A stretch of DNA of 64,000 nucleotides from Formicarius rufipectus (Eukaryota > Chordata > Aves > Passeriformes > Formicariidae), in the NCBI GenBank assembly GCA_013399695.1, contig VXAU01001338.1, forward strand, positions 1 through 64,000. The letters run 5' to 3'. Made by a program: the position numbers and the translations under genes. Numbering within the stretch: the stretch's first letter is position 1; each line of letters starts with the position of its first letter. Shown in pieces: positions 30,741 through 44,300 of the stretch. The notes under the pieces are model-generated. The model saw only the letters and a list, made by a program, of their open reading frames with translations, made no database searches and was not told the DNA's origin.

Positions 30741-33700
30741 CACAGGTGAATCAGGGTCGCACGGGACACGAGTGGAGTGGGGCGGTGCCGTGATCCACCC
30801 ACACATGATGCTCACTGGTGTCATCTCATCTATACACTGGTTTTAATGGGGATAGACCAGGCTGGGAAGGAAACCCCATTGCTCTTATTCTTAACATCAG
30901 CCTTGAGTTGAGCCTGCAAAGCCAACGACCAGCCCCATGAGTGCAGCAGCAGAACAGTCTGGCCAGTGCTTCCTCTGGGATTCCCACTCCCATCCCTGAC
31001 CAGGCTAAGGCAGCCTGCAGAGCTCCCTGCCTGGGACAGGGCTGGTGGAGGGGACAAGTCAAGGTGGAGGGGACAGTCTTGGCAAGAGGAAAGCCACGGT
31101 GCCTGTTCACACTTGCTCACATTCACTTTCCCCCTCTACCTACCTGCACCCAGAGCTGTCCCTGCTGGGGATCCTGGATCGTGGAGCTTCCCAGTGTCTG
31201 CTGGAGCCGGGATGCATCTGGCCCCCTCTCCTGGCAGCAAGGGCCGGGTCTACAGGTTGTGTTTATTCTCGTTTTCCTCTCTGTGCGGGATAACTGGGGT
31301 AAGAGAGAAAACAAATTACCCAAGGTCTTGCAGAGACACCTCCATATGGCTCTGTCCTTCTCAGTTCACCCTTCCTTCCATCCCAGCTCCTTCCCCACTT
31401 TCCCCCTTCAGGTTTGAGGAAGGCACAGACAATTTCCTGCATGTTTCACTCCCATGAAGATGTGTGAGGGTATAGGGGAAGGATGTGGTGAAGAACAAGC
31501 CCTTGCACTCTCCAAAACAAATCCCACAGAAAATAACCCACAACCTGCACCAGCTTCCCCCACCAGCCCCTTCCTCATGGATCAGCTGCCCTGGAGGCAT
31601 TTTCCTGTAATGATTTAAATGCAACAGTGACTTCCTCAGCATCCCCCAATTTCTACCCATCCTCAGTGACTTTCCATCCATGTGACACAGTCGCATCCAT
31701 GGTCGTGGCACTTCCAGGGAGCATCCCTTTACATCCCAACCTCATCTCCCCCAGTGCCAGTGACACAGCCCCACAGCAGCGCCAGCCCCACGTCATATTT
31801 CTGTGTGTGGTGTATTTGTTTTGGGGGCCTGTTGAATGGCAAATGGGAAAGGGAAGGGGACTCCTTCCTGTTCTTTCAGAGCTGGTCGCTGTGCCCTGCT
31901 CGGCTTCAAGGGAATAGCCGGCAAAGTGGCCGCTTTCACAAATAATGGCTTCATTAGATTGAAAGAAGTGGACAGTGACCTCACTGAAATGGACTTTCTG
32001 ACCCCTGCTGACCTCTGGCCCCGGCTCTGACAGCCTGTAAATCTTCCCCCTCGGCACGGCCAGGGCGAGGGCAGTGCTCTGTGGAGCCCAGCGCCGGCAG
32101 TGCTGCCCCTGGTCTGGCACCACGGAGCTGCCCGGGGGCTGCCTGGCTCCCTCCAGCCCTGAGTCCGGCAGGATGAGGCCCCAGGGCTGGGCAAAGTCCA
32201 GGCACGTGAGTCACAGCTTTGGCAGAGGTGGGGATTGGTGTCCTCGTGACGCTGCAAAGCCCACCAGGGGTCCTGCGGGGCTGAAGGGCCATGGAAAATG
32301 ATGTTATCGGGGTTGAGGCTCCAGCGTTATCTCCCGGCACAGTCACTGTCACCACTTGCCCATTGGGAAGATGTCACCCAGCTCAAAAGCAGCCTCCAAG
32401 CCCAAGCCAGGGAAAACTGATCCCTCTCCCTGCCCATCCCACAGGCACAACCCTCCTGACTGCACACAGACACACAAACCTCCTCCAAACCCCGCTGAGC
32501 CCACCTCCCTCCCATGTGCACAGGCTCCTTCCCACAGTGTCTCCTTCCCCACCCACCCTGCCCAGGGCACTGGTGATGACCACCCAACCCATCTGCTGGT
32601 GGGGGAACTGAGGCATGAGGGGGATCTGTGACCACTGGGTGCCTGTGCAAAGGGAACCCATGCTGGGCACTCCACCTCATGCTCCCTAACACTGCCACTT
32701 GTCCCTCTATGGCACAGCCCCAGTGCTGGCAGTGATCCTTTCACATCCCAGTGCCACCCACCTCCCTCCTCCCCATCCTTCCATGCTGGCTGATGACCTT
32801 TGGCTATGAAGCAATCAATAATGGAGGCCACAGTGCTGCTCCTTCCCCTTACTAGCCCCCCAAGCCCCCCACTCACCCCGTATCTCTAACAAGCCTGGCT
32901 GGGATTGAGGGATGCTCCGATACCTCCCAGCACTGGGAACACGGGGCTGGGGTTACAGTGACACATGTGTGTTCCCAAAGATGCCCTAACCAGGCACCAC
33001 CTTCCCAGCACCCCAAAAATACTCCCCTGGAGCTGCTTTCTGGATGCAGGGTGTTGATGTGTGCCCCACAGCTCTGGACTGGGGGCACTGGGCTCCCCAC
33101 AGTGTGGATGGAGTGTGGCCATCCTGCTGCCATCCCAAATGAGGCTCACCAGGGTATTTACACCTGGCAAGAGAAGAGTGAGGAGCATGCCTGAGGGGTG
33201 CCTTGTGGGGTCCTGCCTGGTGCCAGGTTTGCCCGAGCTTCCTGCCTTTCCATAAGGCAGGAGAGGGGAAAGGTGGGTAGAGACAATCCTGTCCCCCAGC
33301 CTGGAGCGATGGGTTGTGCCCAAATTCGGCGGCTCCCTTTGGTTAAAGCCCTTGGGCAGCAGCTGATTGATCGGCTGCAGAGCAGGGATTGATCAGGATT
33401 TCAGCCCATACATATTCCTGCTCCCTGATAAAGGGGAATCGATGGCTGAAAGATATTCCCCCAAGGCAGCAGACCCCCACAGACCAGGGCTTGCAAGCCT
33501 GTCCTCGCCCCTTAAATCCCCCCAACCCTGTTCAAACCTTGCTCCCCCTGACAGTAAACCCAGGCAGTGGGAGAGAAAATTGCATTGGGGGATCCGGGGA
33601 GGGGGAGGCACAGCAGGATGCTGGGGAGAGGCAGAGCCTTTCCTGCCGGGGCTGGTTCTCACCTCCCAAAGCATTGGCTGGTCCTGCAGCTTTCTTCTCT

Positions 33701-34690
33701 CACTGCTGGTGTTCCTCTTTCTTGGGGTGCTTGAGACACACCCCACAACTCCCTCCCCAAAGTCCTGGGCAGGGTGACCCCAGTGAAGTTGAGCTGGCTG
33801 GTACATCCACAGCCCATCACCTTCCAACACCAGCAGCTGTGACCAACACTGCCACAGTCCCTTCCAGTGCTGACACCTGGAAACTCATTGCAGGTGTGGC
33901 CAGAGCAGTACCTTTGGGGTACTTATCCCCGGGGAATGGGGTACAGGCACCCAGTGTTCACCCATGGGAGGGTGCTCTGCCTGTAGGCAATACAGCCCTT
34001 GGGGATGTCCTTTTCCTTTTTTCCTTTTCCATTTTCCTTCTTCACTTTCCCTTCTCATTTTCCCCTCTCTGGAAGGAGTGTGACAGCAGGGCCTCCCTGC
34101 AGCCCTCGGGAGGACTCGGGGTGCTGTGGGGCTCCCCCTGGCCCTATTTTCTTCCCCCGGTGCTGCAGCCGAGCCTGTGCCCCTCCTCAGCGTGCCCTGT
34201 ACCGTGTCCCTCCCTTTGCACACAGTGACTCAAAGCCCGGGCTCGCCTCAGTGTCCCTCCAGTTGCCCCAGTGCCTGGGGAACTGGTTTGCTCCGGGGGG
34301 GGACCCTCCCCAGCGCTGACTAAACCCTCCCCTGTGGTGCAAGGGGACGTGGAAAGGAGCTCCCACTCCCTGCAGAGCCGCAGCCAGCTGGCTCGGCTGG
34401 TTTGGCACCTACACATGCTTGTACATGCTTATACATGCTAAACACATGCGTGCACACACACTGACACACTACAGCCAGTCCTGAGGCTGCCAGGACCCCC
34501 CACCCCTGCCCCTCGCAGCGCTGGAGGGATGCAAGGGCCAGACCCTGCTCCTGTGCCAGAGCCAGGAGGAGGGGCAGTCGGTCCCCACCCGGGTGCTCAG
34601 CCACCCCCGGGGTCCCCGCGAAGGGCACTGGAAAGGCTCAGGGCTCTGCCAAAACCCAGCCGAGGGAGCTCGGCTCTGCCTCAGCTCCCC
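30741..34690. other. Intergenic, no gene recognised
   Basis: Lies between LIN28A and CRYBG2. No open frame shows a known domain, and no C2H2 zinc-finger pattern is present although human has ZNF683 here. There is a 20 bp tandem duplication near 31046-31080 and two A/T-richer islands, about 31905-32000 and 33300-33470, that look unlike the surrounding sequence. Confidence 0.5.
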
Positions 34691-35900
34691 TGACACCTGA
34701 GCGGTGGCACCCAGAGCTGGGTGGCCCCCGGCGCTCCAGCCGGAGCTGAGTTGTGGCTACCTGCGCCGGGCTGGCGGTGGCCAGGAAGGCTCCTGGGGCT
34801 GGGCCAGCGGTCGGGAGTGGTGGCCCCGGGCTGGGGCTGGCACCGCAGCGGGCCCCGCGGGGCTGGGGAGGAGCGGGAGGGCAGGGCGAGGATGCGGGGC
34901 GGGTGTCGGCTCTGCTGCGCTCCCAGCCCTGCCTGGCGGGGCAGGGCTCTGCGCCCCGGGGTCAGGTCTCCTGTGGTGGCCCAGGGCTACCGTGACCTCC
35001 GCTCCAACCCCAAGCCAATGCGAAGCCCCTCGAGAGCGGCAGCTCTGTGAGACCTGGGAGACCTCCCCGCAATTAGGAGCCTCCGGGAAACGTGCGGCAG
35101 TGCTGGGAGCTCCGTGTGGGACCCCCACGATGAACCTGGGTGCGATCACAGCCCTGGGGACCCCCAGCCCCTCACCACAGCGTGTTGGGACCCTGCCAGC
35201 CCCACGGCCCGAGCGATGGTGGGGGTACCGTGACGGCTGGAGATGCGGTGACAAAGTTTGTCACTGAAGTCCCCTCTGAGGCACCACCGTCCTCCCCGAG
35301 GTGGGTGGCAGGACAAAGGTCCGGGGGGCCCAGAGCCACCCAGGCTGGCTGGGCTCCCTCCCGGCGCTGCTGAGTCGGAGGAAACAGAGGAGCTGGCTGC
35401 TGGGAACCAGCCTGACCGGCTCCCCGGCTGTCAGCACCTGAGGAATGCCAAACCTCCGCTGCGCCAGGGCTGGGTGCTCAGGGCTGGGTGCTCAGGGTGA
35501 CTCTGCCGGTCCGCCCAGCTGTGTGGTGTGCAGGGAGCAGCACCCCGAGCCCGCTCGGCACGGCACGGCTCGGCACGGCACAGCTCCCCGCTCACCCCGC
35601 GGCCGGCACGGCGGGACCCTCGGCCGGCAGGTACATGGGGGTGCAGGGTGGGGGCTCCCCGGGCACAGGGGTTGCCTGGGCTGGCCCCATTTGCATGGGA
35701 GATGGCAGGGAGGGGGGTTCTGTGGTGCTGGGAGGGGAGGGCACCGGTGCTCCCGTCCCGCGGACAAACACGGGTGCTCGAATGTGTGTCCCGGCTTGGC
35801 AGGCGCTGGGATGGGTCCCTTCTCCCCCGGGATCGGCACTGGGGCCGGGAGGTGGGGACTGAGCCCAGCTCGGCCCCTCTCACCTTTAGTCTCTGAATTT
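34691..35900. promoter_or_regulatory. CpG-rich block, possible CRYBG2 promoter or upstream exon region
   Basis: CpG and GC density rise sharply, with a short CGGCACGGCACGG tandem repeat near 35558-35585 and a GGCAG|GTACAT donor-like site near 35628. It lies 2.5-3.7 kb upstream of the first CRYBG2 exon I can define. Assignment is by position only; no exon could be proven. Confidence 0.3.
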
Positions 35901-38365
35901 GGGACTAGGGACTAACAGGAGAGGTTGCAATCCCGCTCCTGCCACCAAAGGGCACCCCCGGAGCCACCGGAGTGAGCTGGAGCTCCTCCACCTCTGGTGG
36001 CCTCACGTTCTGAGCTGAGGGGACAGCGGGGCTCCCCTGTCACCCCTGTCCCCCTCCTCCACGTGGCTGCCCGTAACAGGGCTCAGCGGGGGGAGGCAGG
36101 GGCAGTGAGGGGAGGTGGTGATTCCCTTGCCCTTCTCATGAACCTCAGCCCGTGCAGCAGCCACCCAACCCATATCTCTGCTTTTCCTGAAGGCGGCAGG
36201 TCCGCTCTCACCCCGCGGTGACAGGGATCAGCCCAACGTGGCCGGAGGCTCGGCTTAATCCGTGGTCACCGGCTCAAAGGCAGTCACAGCCCCTCTGTCT
36301 CTTCTGAATATTAACTAACACCTTGTGCCTTTAACTTAGGCATTGGGAGAGCTGAGATGGGTGCTAGGAGACCCTTTGGGAGGGTGGGAGACAGCAAATG
36401 AGCTCAGCAGGTTGGCTTGGCTTGGCCAGGGGGGATTAATTAGCTGTGCCAGGTGCCCCAGTGTGGCAACACCACTGGATCCAATGTGGCATGTCTGAGC
36501 GGGCAGAGATGACCGGCAGGAGCAACCAGGAAGCTGCAGGGTCTTGTCCTCCTGTCCTTCTGCCCTCCTGTCCTCATGTGCCTGTGTCCTTGATCCATCA
36601 CTGCAGTAGGAGTCATTCTACTGGGGCAGAGCAGGGCTCCAGGTGAGCTCCTCTCCCAGGGCCCATGGGGCACCGGCTGGCCCAGGGCAGCACTGCGCGC
36701 CAGATCCAGCTGCAGGGATGGGATGGGAAAGGCAGACTTGGAGATCTTGGGAAAGACAGACCTGGAAATCTTTGGAAATCCAGCTCCAGGTGAGAGTCAG
36801 GATACTGACTCAGCAGCTCCTGCCTCCCTGCAGCACCCTGGTGCTCCATGGAGATGGTGTCCCTGTCGTGGCGCCATCCCAGGGCCACGGGCATGGCAGC
36901 TGTTCCTTTCCACTGCCAGTGCACCTGTTCCTCTTCCACTGGTGAATGCCATGACCCTGGGGATCCAGCTGTGACCCCGAGGACCCAGCTGGGGATCCAG
37001 CTGTGGCTTTGCCCACACAGATGTGTGGCCCCACCCAGGCTGGTCCCAGCCTCGAGCGGCGCTGGCTGTCCCAGACGAGGTCTCATCGCCTTCCGGAAAA
37101 ATGACACAAACTCTTCCTATCTGTACTGGAAAGACCTGCCAGGCTGGGAAGAGCAGGATCAGGAGGGCGCGTGGCAGGCTGACAGAAGGGGCAGGCAGCT
37201 GCCTGCACCTGGTGCTTCCCTGCCTGCCCCTGGCCCCTCGATCCCCTTAAGGACTGGGGAAGCCCAACCTGCCACTCTTGGATGGATCCCAACCGACTGG
37301 TGCAGGATGAGACCCTCTCCCCAGGTGTTCCCCAGGGAAGCCCTTGGGGGTGTGCAAAGAGGTGTCCCCATTCCCAGGCGGGGAGCTCAATCTCAGCCTG
37401 TCCTCAGGCTGACCCCAAAGCCCCATCCCTGCCACTGTCCCCGTAGCTGGGCGGTGACACCAAACAGCTCCCAATTGGGAGATGCTGGGATGTGGGTGCA
37501 CTTCCAGCTCCCTCCCCAGCACCTGCTGTGTCAGCTGCTTCTCAATCCCAAACCCAGCAATAAAACCCTTCTGGGTCAGGGACGCAGCCACGGCACAGTG
37601 ACACCTCCACCAGCATCCCCCTGAGCCGAGGTGGCACAATTGTCTCTGTCCCCTGCCCTGTGCCCTGGGGATCACAGCTATGCCCACCCTGCAGCATCCA
37701 GCACCACGGCACGGAACAGAGTGCTGAGGACCAGCTTAGAACAGGGGGTGAGTGCTTGGCAATCATCCCAGCTCTCTTCCTTCTGCCAACGGGGCTGTGG
37801 AGGTGGATGGAGCCATCCCACCTTTGCCACACAGCCACAGGGGAAGGTCGAGCCATGCTGCTGCTCAGGTCCCCACCTCCCCTTGAGTGTCCTGCCGCTG
37901 CCCCATCCCTGGTCTCGATCCCAGGCACGCTCTTTCCCCCACAGAACAGCTTCCCTGTTGTTTTCTGGGCTTGTTTGTTTGCTGCATTTGCTGACTCGGC
38001 GCAGCCCCGCTGCCCGCCTGACTCATCCCTCAGCTTGGGGCACGGCACAGCTCGGGGCATGGCATGGCCTGGCTGCATCCTGCACACTCACCTGCACCGT
38101 GCCGGGCTCTGCCAGAGCCCACCGTGACACAGAGTGGAGCTCCCACCTTCCCTGCTGGACACAGCAGTGTTGGCAGGGGCAAGCACAGGGACCACAGTGC
38201 CCTGCACATGAGCACCCCGAGAAGCCCCACAGCCACCTCCTGTGCACATGGGATCCCCCCACAATGTCCTGCAGAAGCAGAGGGAAGTCCGTGGGGTTTG
38301 AGGCTCTCTTTTGGGGTCCAGGGCTGGTTGTGCTCAGCCCTCCCAGGGTCTCCTTCTCTCCCTGC
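35901..38365. other. Region upstream of the first defined CRYBG2 exon
   Basis: No protein-coding exon recognised. One or more 5' exons of CRYBG2 should lie here or in the CpG block to the left, because the large exon begins at an acceptor (38365) in the middle of a codon. An A/T-richer segment near 36295-36350 is the only obvious compositional island. Confidence 0.4.
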
Positions 38366-41300
38366 AGGTCCACCAGCCCCAAGCGTGGCAGTCGCAGGGG
38401 CTGAGCGCGGCAGGGTCACGGCATTCCCTCTCTGGCCGCCCCGCATGGATCCGCCGCTCCGGCACACCAAGACCAGGGGCTTCATCTCCAACGCGGAGCT
38501 GAGCATGAAGCAGGGGGCGGGTGCTGCGGGGCCCGAGGGCAGGTCCCGCTTCCAGAAGGTGTCCCTGGTGTCGCGGCGGCTGGAGAGCACAGCGAGCCCT
38601 CGGGGCCGGGCCGGGAGTCCCTCCCGAGTGTCCCTCCTGCTGCAGGCTTGGGAGAAGGAAATCGTGGAGAAAACGGGGTCCAGCCCCGCCTCTGTGACCC
38701 ACCGGGAACACTCGTCCTCCGTCAGCCTCCTCAAGGACTTCAGCGCGCACGGCCCCATCTTCTCGCAGGTGTATTCCCCAGCGCAGAAGCCCCGGCGGCA
38801 GGATGAGAGGGGGAAGGCGGGGGCTGGCGGTGACAGCAGCCCCGCACCGGTGGGTTCCCCCCGCGAGGTGCCCGTGCACAGGGAGAGCTACGTGCACGGC
38901 ACCCTCCTGCCCACCGCCCCCGCGGGGGGACCGGGGGACGCTCCTGGTGCCCCGTGCGCTGCCAAGCCCGGCTGCGTCCCTGCCCTGCCCAGGGCCAGGC
39001 AGGTCACGGTGCTGAGGACGGGCAGGGACACCGCCGGGGCTGTGTCCCTAAACGGGACACACGAGGCTGCCGGTGCCTCGACGGCCCTGCCGCAGAGGGA
39101 GAGCCCCAGGCGGGACGGCGGCGGCTCCGCTGCGGCTGCAGAGGGCAGCGAGAGCTCGGCGGGCACCGCGGAAGACACCGTGCTGCCGGCTGAGGCATCG
39201 CCTGCGGAGAAGGACTCGCCGCAAGCCGAGGTCACGCCGGTGAATGCAACCCCGGGAGACGGCGACAGGCCCGGGGACCCACAAACCAGTATAACCAGCT
39301 CTCCGCAGTGTCCCTCAGCAGACGCCGGTGGCCAGGCTGATCCGGCTGGCGCAAGAGAGGGAAGCGTGGAGGACGTGGATGGCACCATTTCAGCCACACC
39401 ACCGAGGACAGAGAGCCCCCCGGTAGCTGACAGTAACCCCGAAAGCCCCTCCTCAGAGGTGAGCAATGATCCAGAGCCTTCATCCGCAACACCAGCACCA
39501 ACAAAGGCTGAGACTGAGTTGGAGGGGGGTGACACGATGGGAGATCCCAAGAGCACAGCCCAAGAGCCTGAGAGCATCCCAGAGCCCCCAGTTCCTGAGT
39601 CCACAGCTGAGAGCCCCCCAGATGTGACCGAGGAGGACCCCGAGCTGCTGGTGGACATGGAGATCTTTGTGGACACGCTCCGCAACATGGAGCCCTCGGA
39701 GATGCGGAAGGCGCCCAAGCCCCCGCGGCAGCCCCGGCCATCGGCGCTGGGACGCTGTGCAGCTCTGCCCCCCATCCACGAGGACCGTGTGGACCCCCGT
39801 GCCCCCATGTCCCTGCCCGAAGCCCTGCGGGAGCTGCTAGCACGGGGGCGGCCAGAGGAGACCCCTGAGGAGGAGGAGGAGGAGGAGATTGAGAACCCCT
39901 ACCTGACCCCGGAGGAGAGGGCGCCGGCGCGGACCCTCCATGGGGTGTCCGGGGACAGGGTGTCCAGCAATGGCTGGGCAGAGGGGGGCTCACTGCTGGG
40001 GACACTGAAGCAGGTGGGAGCTGATGAAAAAGCCAAACTGGGGGCTGGGGGCTCAGCTGAGGGGAACGTGCTCTTCCGAGGGAATGTCCTCAAGGGTATG
40101 GCACTGCTCTCCCACTTTTTGGAGCACCGGGCAGCTGGAGCTGATGAGGGCAAGCCTTACTCACGCCTGGACAACAGTGTGCTCTACAGTCGCTTCGTAT
40201 CCCCCAGCGCAGCCCTGCTCGAGCTGCCCGACAGGGATGGGGTCACGGAATCACCCACCCTTGGAGACCACAATGGGCTGGGCCCTGGTGGCCACTCCAG
40301 CCCTGAGATGGCCATGCTGGAATTCCTGAGTTCTGGCTCCATCCCTCCTGTCACAGAAGAGCTAGACAGCACCATGGCCCTGCGCCCTGACGATGTCCTG
40401 GTGAGTGAATCCTATAACACAGCACCCAGGGGGATGCTCTGCCCTCCTGGGCATGTCGGGGCTGAACCCTGGAGCATCCTTCCCTGTTCCCAACATATGG
40501 CTTCCCATCAGAGAGGCCATGGGGTGAAAGCACTGGTACTGGGATGAGTGATGGGAGGATATCAGGATGGATGATGGGATGATACTGGGATGGGTGATGG
40601 GAGCCTACCATCATGGATGGCAGGAGGTCAAGTGACGGGAGGGAATGCTGGGAGGGTCCTGGACAGGTGACAGGAGGGTCCGGAGCAGGCAGGAGGCTGA
40701 TCCCCAGCAGTGCAGGAATGTTCGAGGTGTGGCTGCTCGGGGCGGTGGGAGGGTTTGGCAGACGCCAGACGAGAGGCAGAGGCTGTGGCTGCAGCTTCCT
40801 CGGGCTGCAGGGAGATGGCTGGTGCTGCTGATGTCCCTCTGTGCTCCTCACACCCCTGTCTCCTTGGGTCTTCACAGCAGGAGGACAAGGAGGGCTTTGA
40901 GAAAATCAACACAAGACCTGGCAAGGTACAGGGAAGGTGGTGGGGTCGGGCTGGGCTGGTGGAATGGGGCATGGCATGGCATGGCATGGCACTTCTATGT
41001 CACCGCTTCCCAGATAATCCTCTACTCCGACGCCGGCTTTGCGGGACAGAAACGGGAGATCTGGGGTGACATCCCCGATGCCACGTCCTGGGAGCTCTCA
41101 CACACCATCTCCATCCGTGTCATCCGAGGCGGGTAGGGGACAGCAGCAGGCTGAGGACACGCAGAGAGGGCACAGAGGGAGGATTTGGCCGAGACTTGTG
41201 CACTCCCCACGCTGGGGATGTCAGCCGCGTCCCAGCCTGGGGTTCAGCAGAAGGAGGGCTTGGCTGGGGCTCGTGTGCTCCCCGTGCCGGGGATATCGGC

Positions 41301-44300
41301 CAGGTCCCAGCCCGGGGTTCAGGAGTGACAGTCCTACCAGTGCTAATTACTGCAGCTGCGATCCAGCATCGCTGCGGTGGCAGGACGTCCCCACCCACAC
41401 TCTGCCCCGAGGCTCCCTCCGGGTGGCCGCAGGGCTGCGGCTGAAGCCGGATTTCCCCCTCCTCCTTACTCCCATCCCGCTCCCAGGTGGGTGATGTACG
41501 AGAAGCCGCGGTTTCACGGGCGCAAGTGCGTGTTGGCCGAGGGGGACGTGGAGATCGACAACCCCTGGACAGCCTACGGGGAGAACGGGCAGCCCCGCGG
41601 CAGCCGCCCCTTTCGCATCGGCTCCTTCAAGAGGGTGGTGCGGGTGAGCACGGGGACCCCTCAGAGCCTCCCAGCAGCCTCCAGGCGAGGGATGCGCGAC
41701 CCCTACAACGCCCCTCTGCCCCCCAGGATTACCGCACCCCCGAGATCAGCCTCTTTGCGGAGGAGAACGGCGAAGGCGCCCGGCTGCAGTTCACCGACTC
41801 GGCTGAGGACACCCGCACGCAGGGGCAGGCGCTCGCTGCCGCCTCCATCATCGTCCACTCGGGGCTGTGAGTGGCACCGTGTGTGTGCTGGGTGGGCTCC
41901 AGCGTGGGCTGGAGCAGTTGTGACGCCTTCCCGCTCTCCCCTAGGTGGCTGGTTTACTCCAAGCCTTTCTTCGATGATGATCCCTATGTTTTGGAGCCGG
42001 GTGGGTATCCGAATTTAAAGGCTTGGGGAGCAAAGGACCCATCCATCTGCTCCATGCACCCCATCAGGCTGGTGAGTGTTGGTTGCTGGCGTGCATTCTT
42101 TAGGTGCCAGGGCTGTATCCAGCCCTGGGAATGACAGATGAGAGCGTGTCCTGGCAGTTCCCAGTTCACATTGGTGAGAGCTCAGTGAGGAATGTGCCAA
42201 GCCTGGCTCTGGAAAGTGATCCTGAGAATCAGGGGTTAAGGAAAGCTCCAAAAGAGCTTCTTGAATGAAAATGACCCAAAAATCAACTCAGGCTTTAATG
42301 AAGAGGGGGAAAGCAGATGCCTCTGCAACATCCCCTCCTGCCACCACATCCTCATAAGGCATCCTTCTCCTTCCAGGGCTGCCCCGTTGTGGAGAGACCT
42401 GGAGAGCCACAAGTGAGTGCTGGGCCAGCACCTGGGGAGCAGTGGGCTGGGTCATCCATGGGACCATTCTCACCCCACCATGTCCCCAGGTGCTGATCTA
42501 TGAGTCTGCAGGGTTCCAGGGCCGCAGCTTCACCATCAACAGAGACATCTATGACCTGAAACGCTTGCCTGAGCTGGCACTGCCCACTGTGGGCTCCCTG
42601 CGTGTCCTGGGTGGCTGGTGAGTGGCAGAGGGTAGGCAGGGCTGGCATTCTGGCTGGAGCAGGCTGGGAAGGAGATGGTTACACCTGGGAAAGGGCTTGG
42701 AGGAGCTGCCCAAGGCTGTGGTATGGTCATGAGTCACTTGGGAGAGCAGGTGTGGATGGTGTCTTCATGCTCTGGCACATGGAAATCCTGTGGAGTTCTC
42801 ACTGCTTGTGTCTGCCTGTGCCACAGCTGGGTTGGCTACGAGAAGGAGGGTTTCCGTGGCCACCAGTACCTGCTGGAGGAAGGGGAGTACCAGGACTGGA
42901 GGCAGTGGGGCGGCTACAGCAAGGAGCTGGTGTCCCTACGGCTGATACGGACGGTGAGGACACTTGGGAACAGACCCGATGTGGGCAGGGAGAGCCAGCT
43001 CCCCCCATCCCATCCTTACACCCCCACAAGAGCCATCCCCACCTGCATCCCCCCCTGAGCATGGCCTGAGATCCCACAGACTCAGAGGTTTGGGAGCTGC
43101 TCCCACCCTCCCTGGGGTCCCTGAGGCCCTTCTCCCAAGAGACTGAGGGGCTTGGTGGGGCTTCTTCTCCCTGCAGGACTTCTCTGACCCAGCACTGGTC
43201 CTCTTTGAGGCCATGGACTTTGAGGAGGGCCCAAGTGTGGAGCTGAGCGAGGCGCTCCCTGACACGCAGCTGGCCGGCTACGGCACCGTCACCCAGTCCA
43301 TCCACGTGCTGAGCGGCGTGTGAGCACAGGGACGGGGCAGAGGGGGGCCTGGGAGGGTGAGTGGGGGTGGGGAATGAGCCAGCACCCACCTTTTCCTGCA
43401 GGTGGGTGGCCTATGAGGGCACCAACTACTCTGGCGAGCAGTACATCCTGGAGAAGGGTGTGTACCGCAGTTGTGAGGATTGGGGTGCCACCGACTGCCG
43501 CATCTCCTCGGCACAGCCCATCCTGCAGGTGAGAGCGCTGGTGCCGGGCACCCCCTCTCCCCATGGGGCACACCCTCTCCCCATGGAGCACTCCCTCTCA
43601 CCACGGGGCACCCCTGGTGCTGCCACGTGCAGGGCTGGTGGGGGCTGGGGCAAGAAACCCACCAGCCCTGCCCTGTCTGTTTCCAGGTCAGGGAACACAA
43701 CCTCCATTTCGTCTCCAAGGTCAGGAGCACTGGATGGGGAGGGCGATGTGCCCCTCTGAGGGACATGGTCCCTTGTGGGGTGGTTGTGATGCTTTGCCCA
43801 CCTCTCCACGTCCCTCTGCTCCCACTCCCCAGATCCTGCTCTTCTCAGAGCCTGACTTCTTGGGAGATCATGCTGCCTTCGAGGAGGACCAGGGGGTCCT
43901 GCCTGACACCTTCATCCCAAGCTCCTGCAGAGTCCGTGGGGGCAGGTAGGGTGTCCCAGGGCCTCGCTGCTGCCAGCTGAGATAGGAACAGGGACATCAC
44001 CCCCGCTGGCAGCCCCATGGGGCATTCCCAGAGGGTGGGAGCGATGGGGATGCTGAAGGGTCACAGGAGGGATGGATGCCCACCACGATGGCTGTGTCAG
44101 CCTGGGCACACTCCTTCCCACCAGCTGGATCCTGTTTGATGGGCAGGACTTCACGGGGGAGCAGCACGTGCTGTCTGAGGGTGAGTACCCCACGCTCAGT
44201 GCCATGGGCTGCCTCTGCTCCACCACCATCCGCTCCCTGAGGAAGGTTCCACTGGTGAGTACAGCCCTTCCCTTCTACCTTTTCCCTCTTTTTCCCTTTT

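Noticed and set aside
34704..35915. Several 100-190 codon frames, considered as a ZNF683 or CRYBG2 exon
   Set aside because: No zinc-finger spacing, no crystallin or lectin motif, and no splice phase that joins the 38366 acceptor.
36848..37624. 258-codon plus-strand frame upstream of CRYBG2
   Set aside because: No recognisable motif and a composition typical of noncoding DNA here. An upstream CRYBG2 exon cannot be excluded but is not supported.
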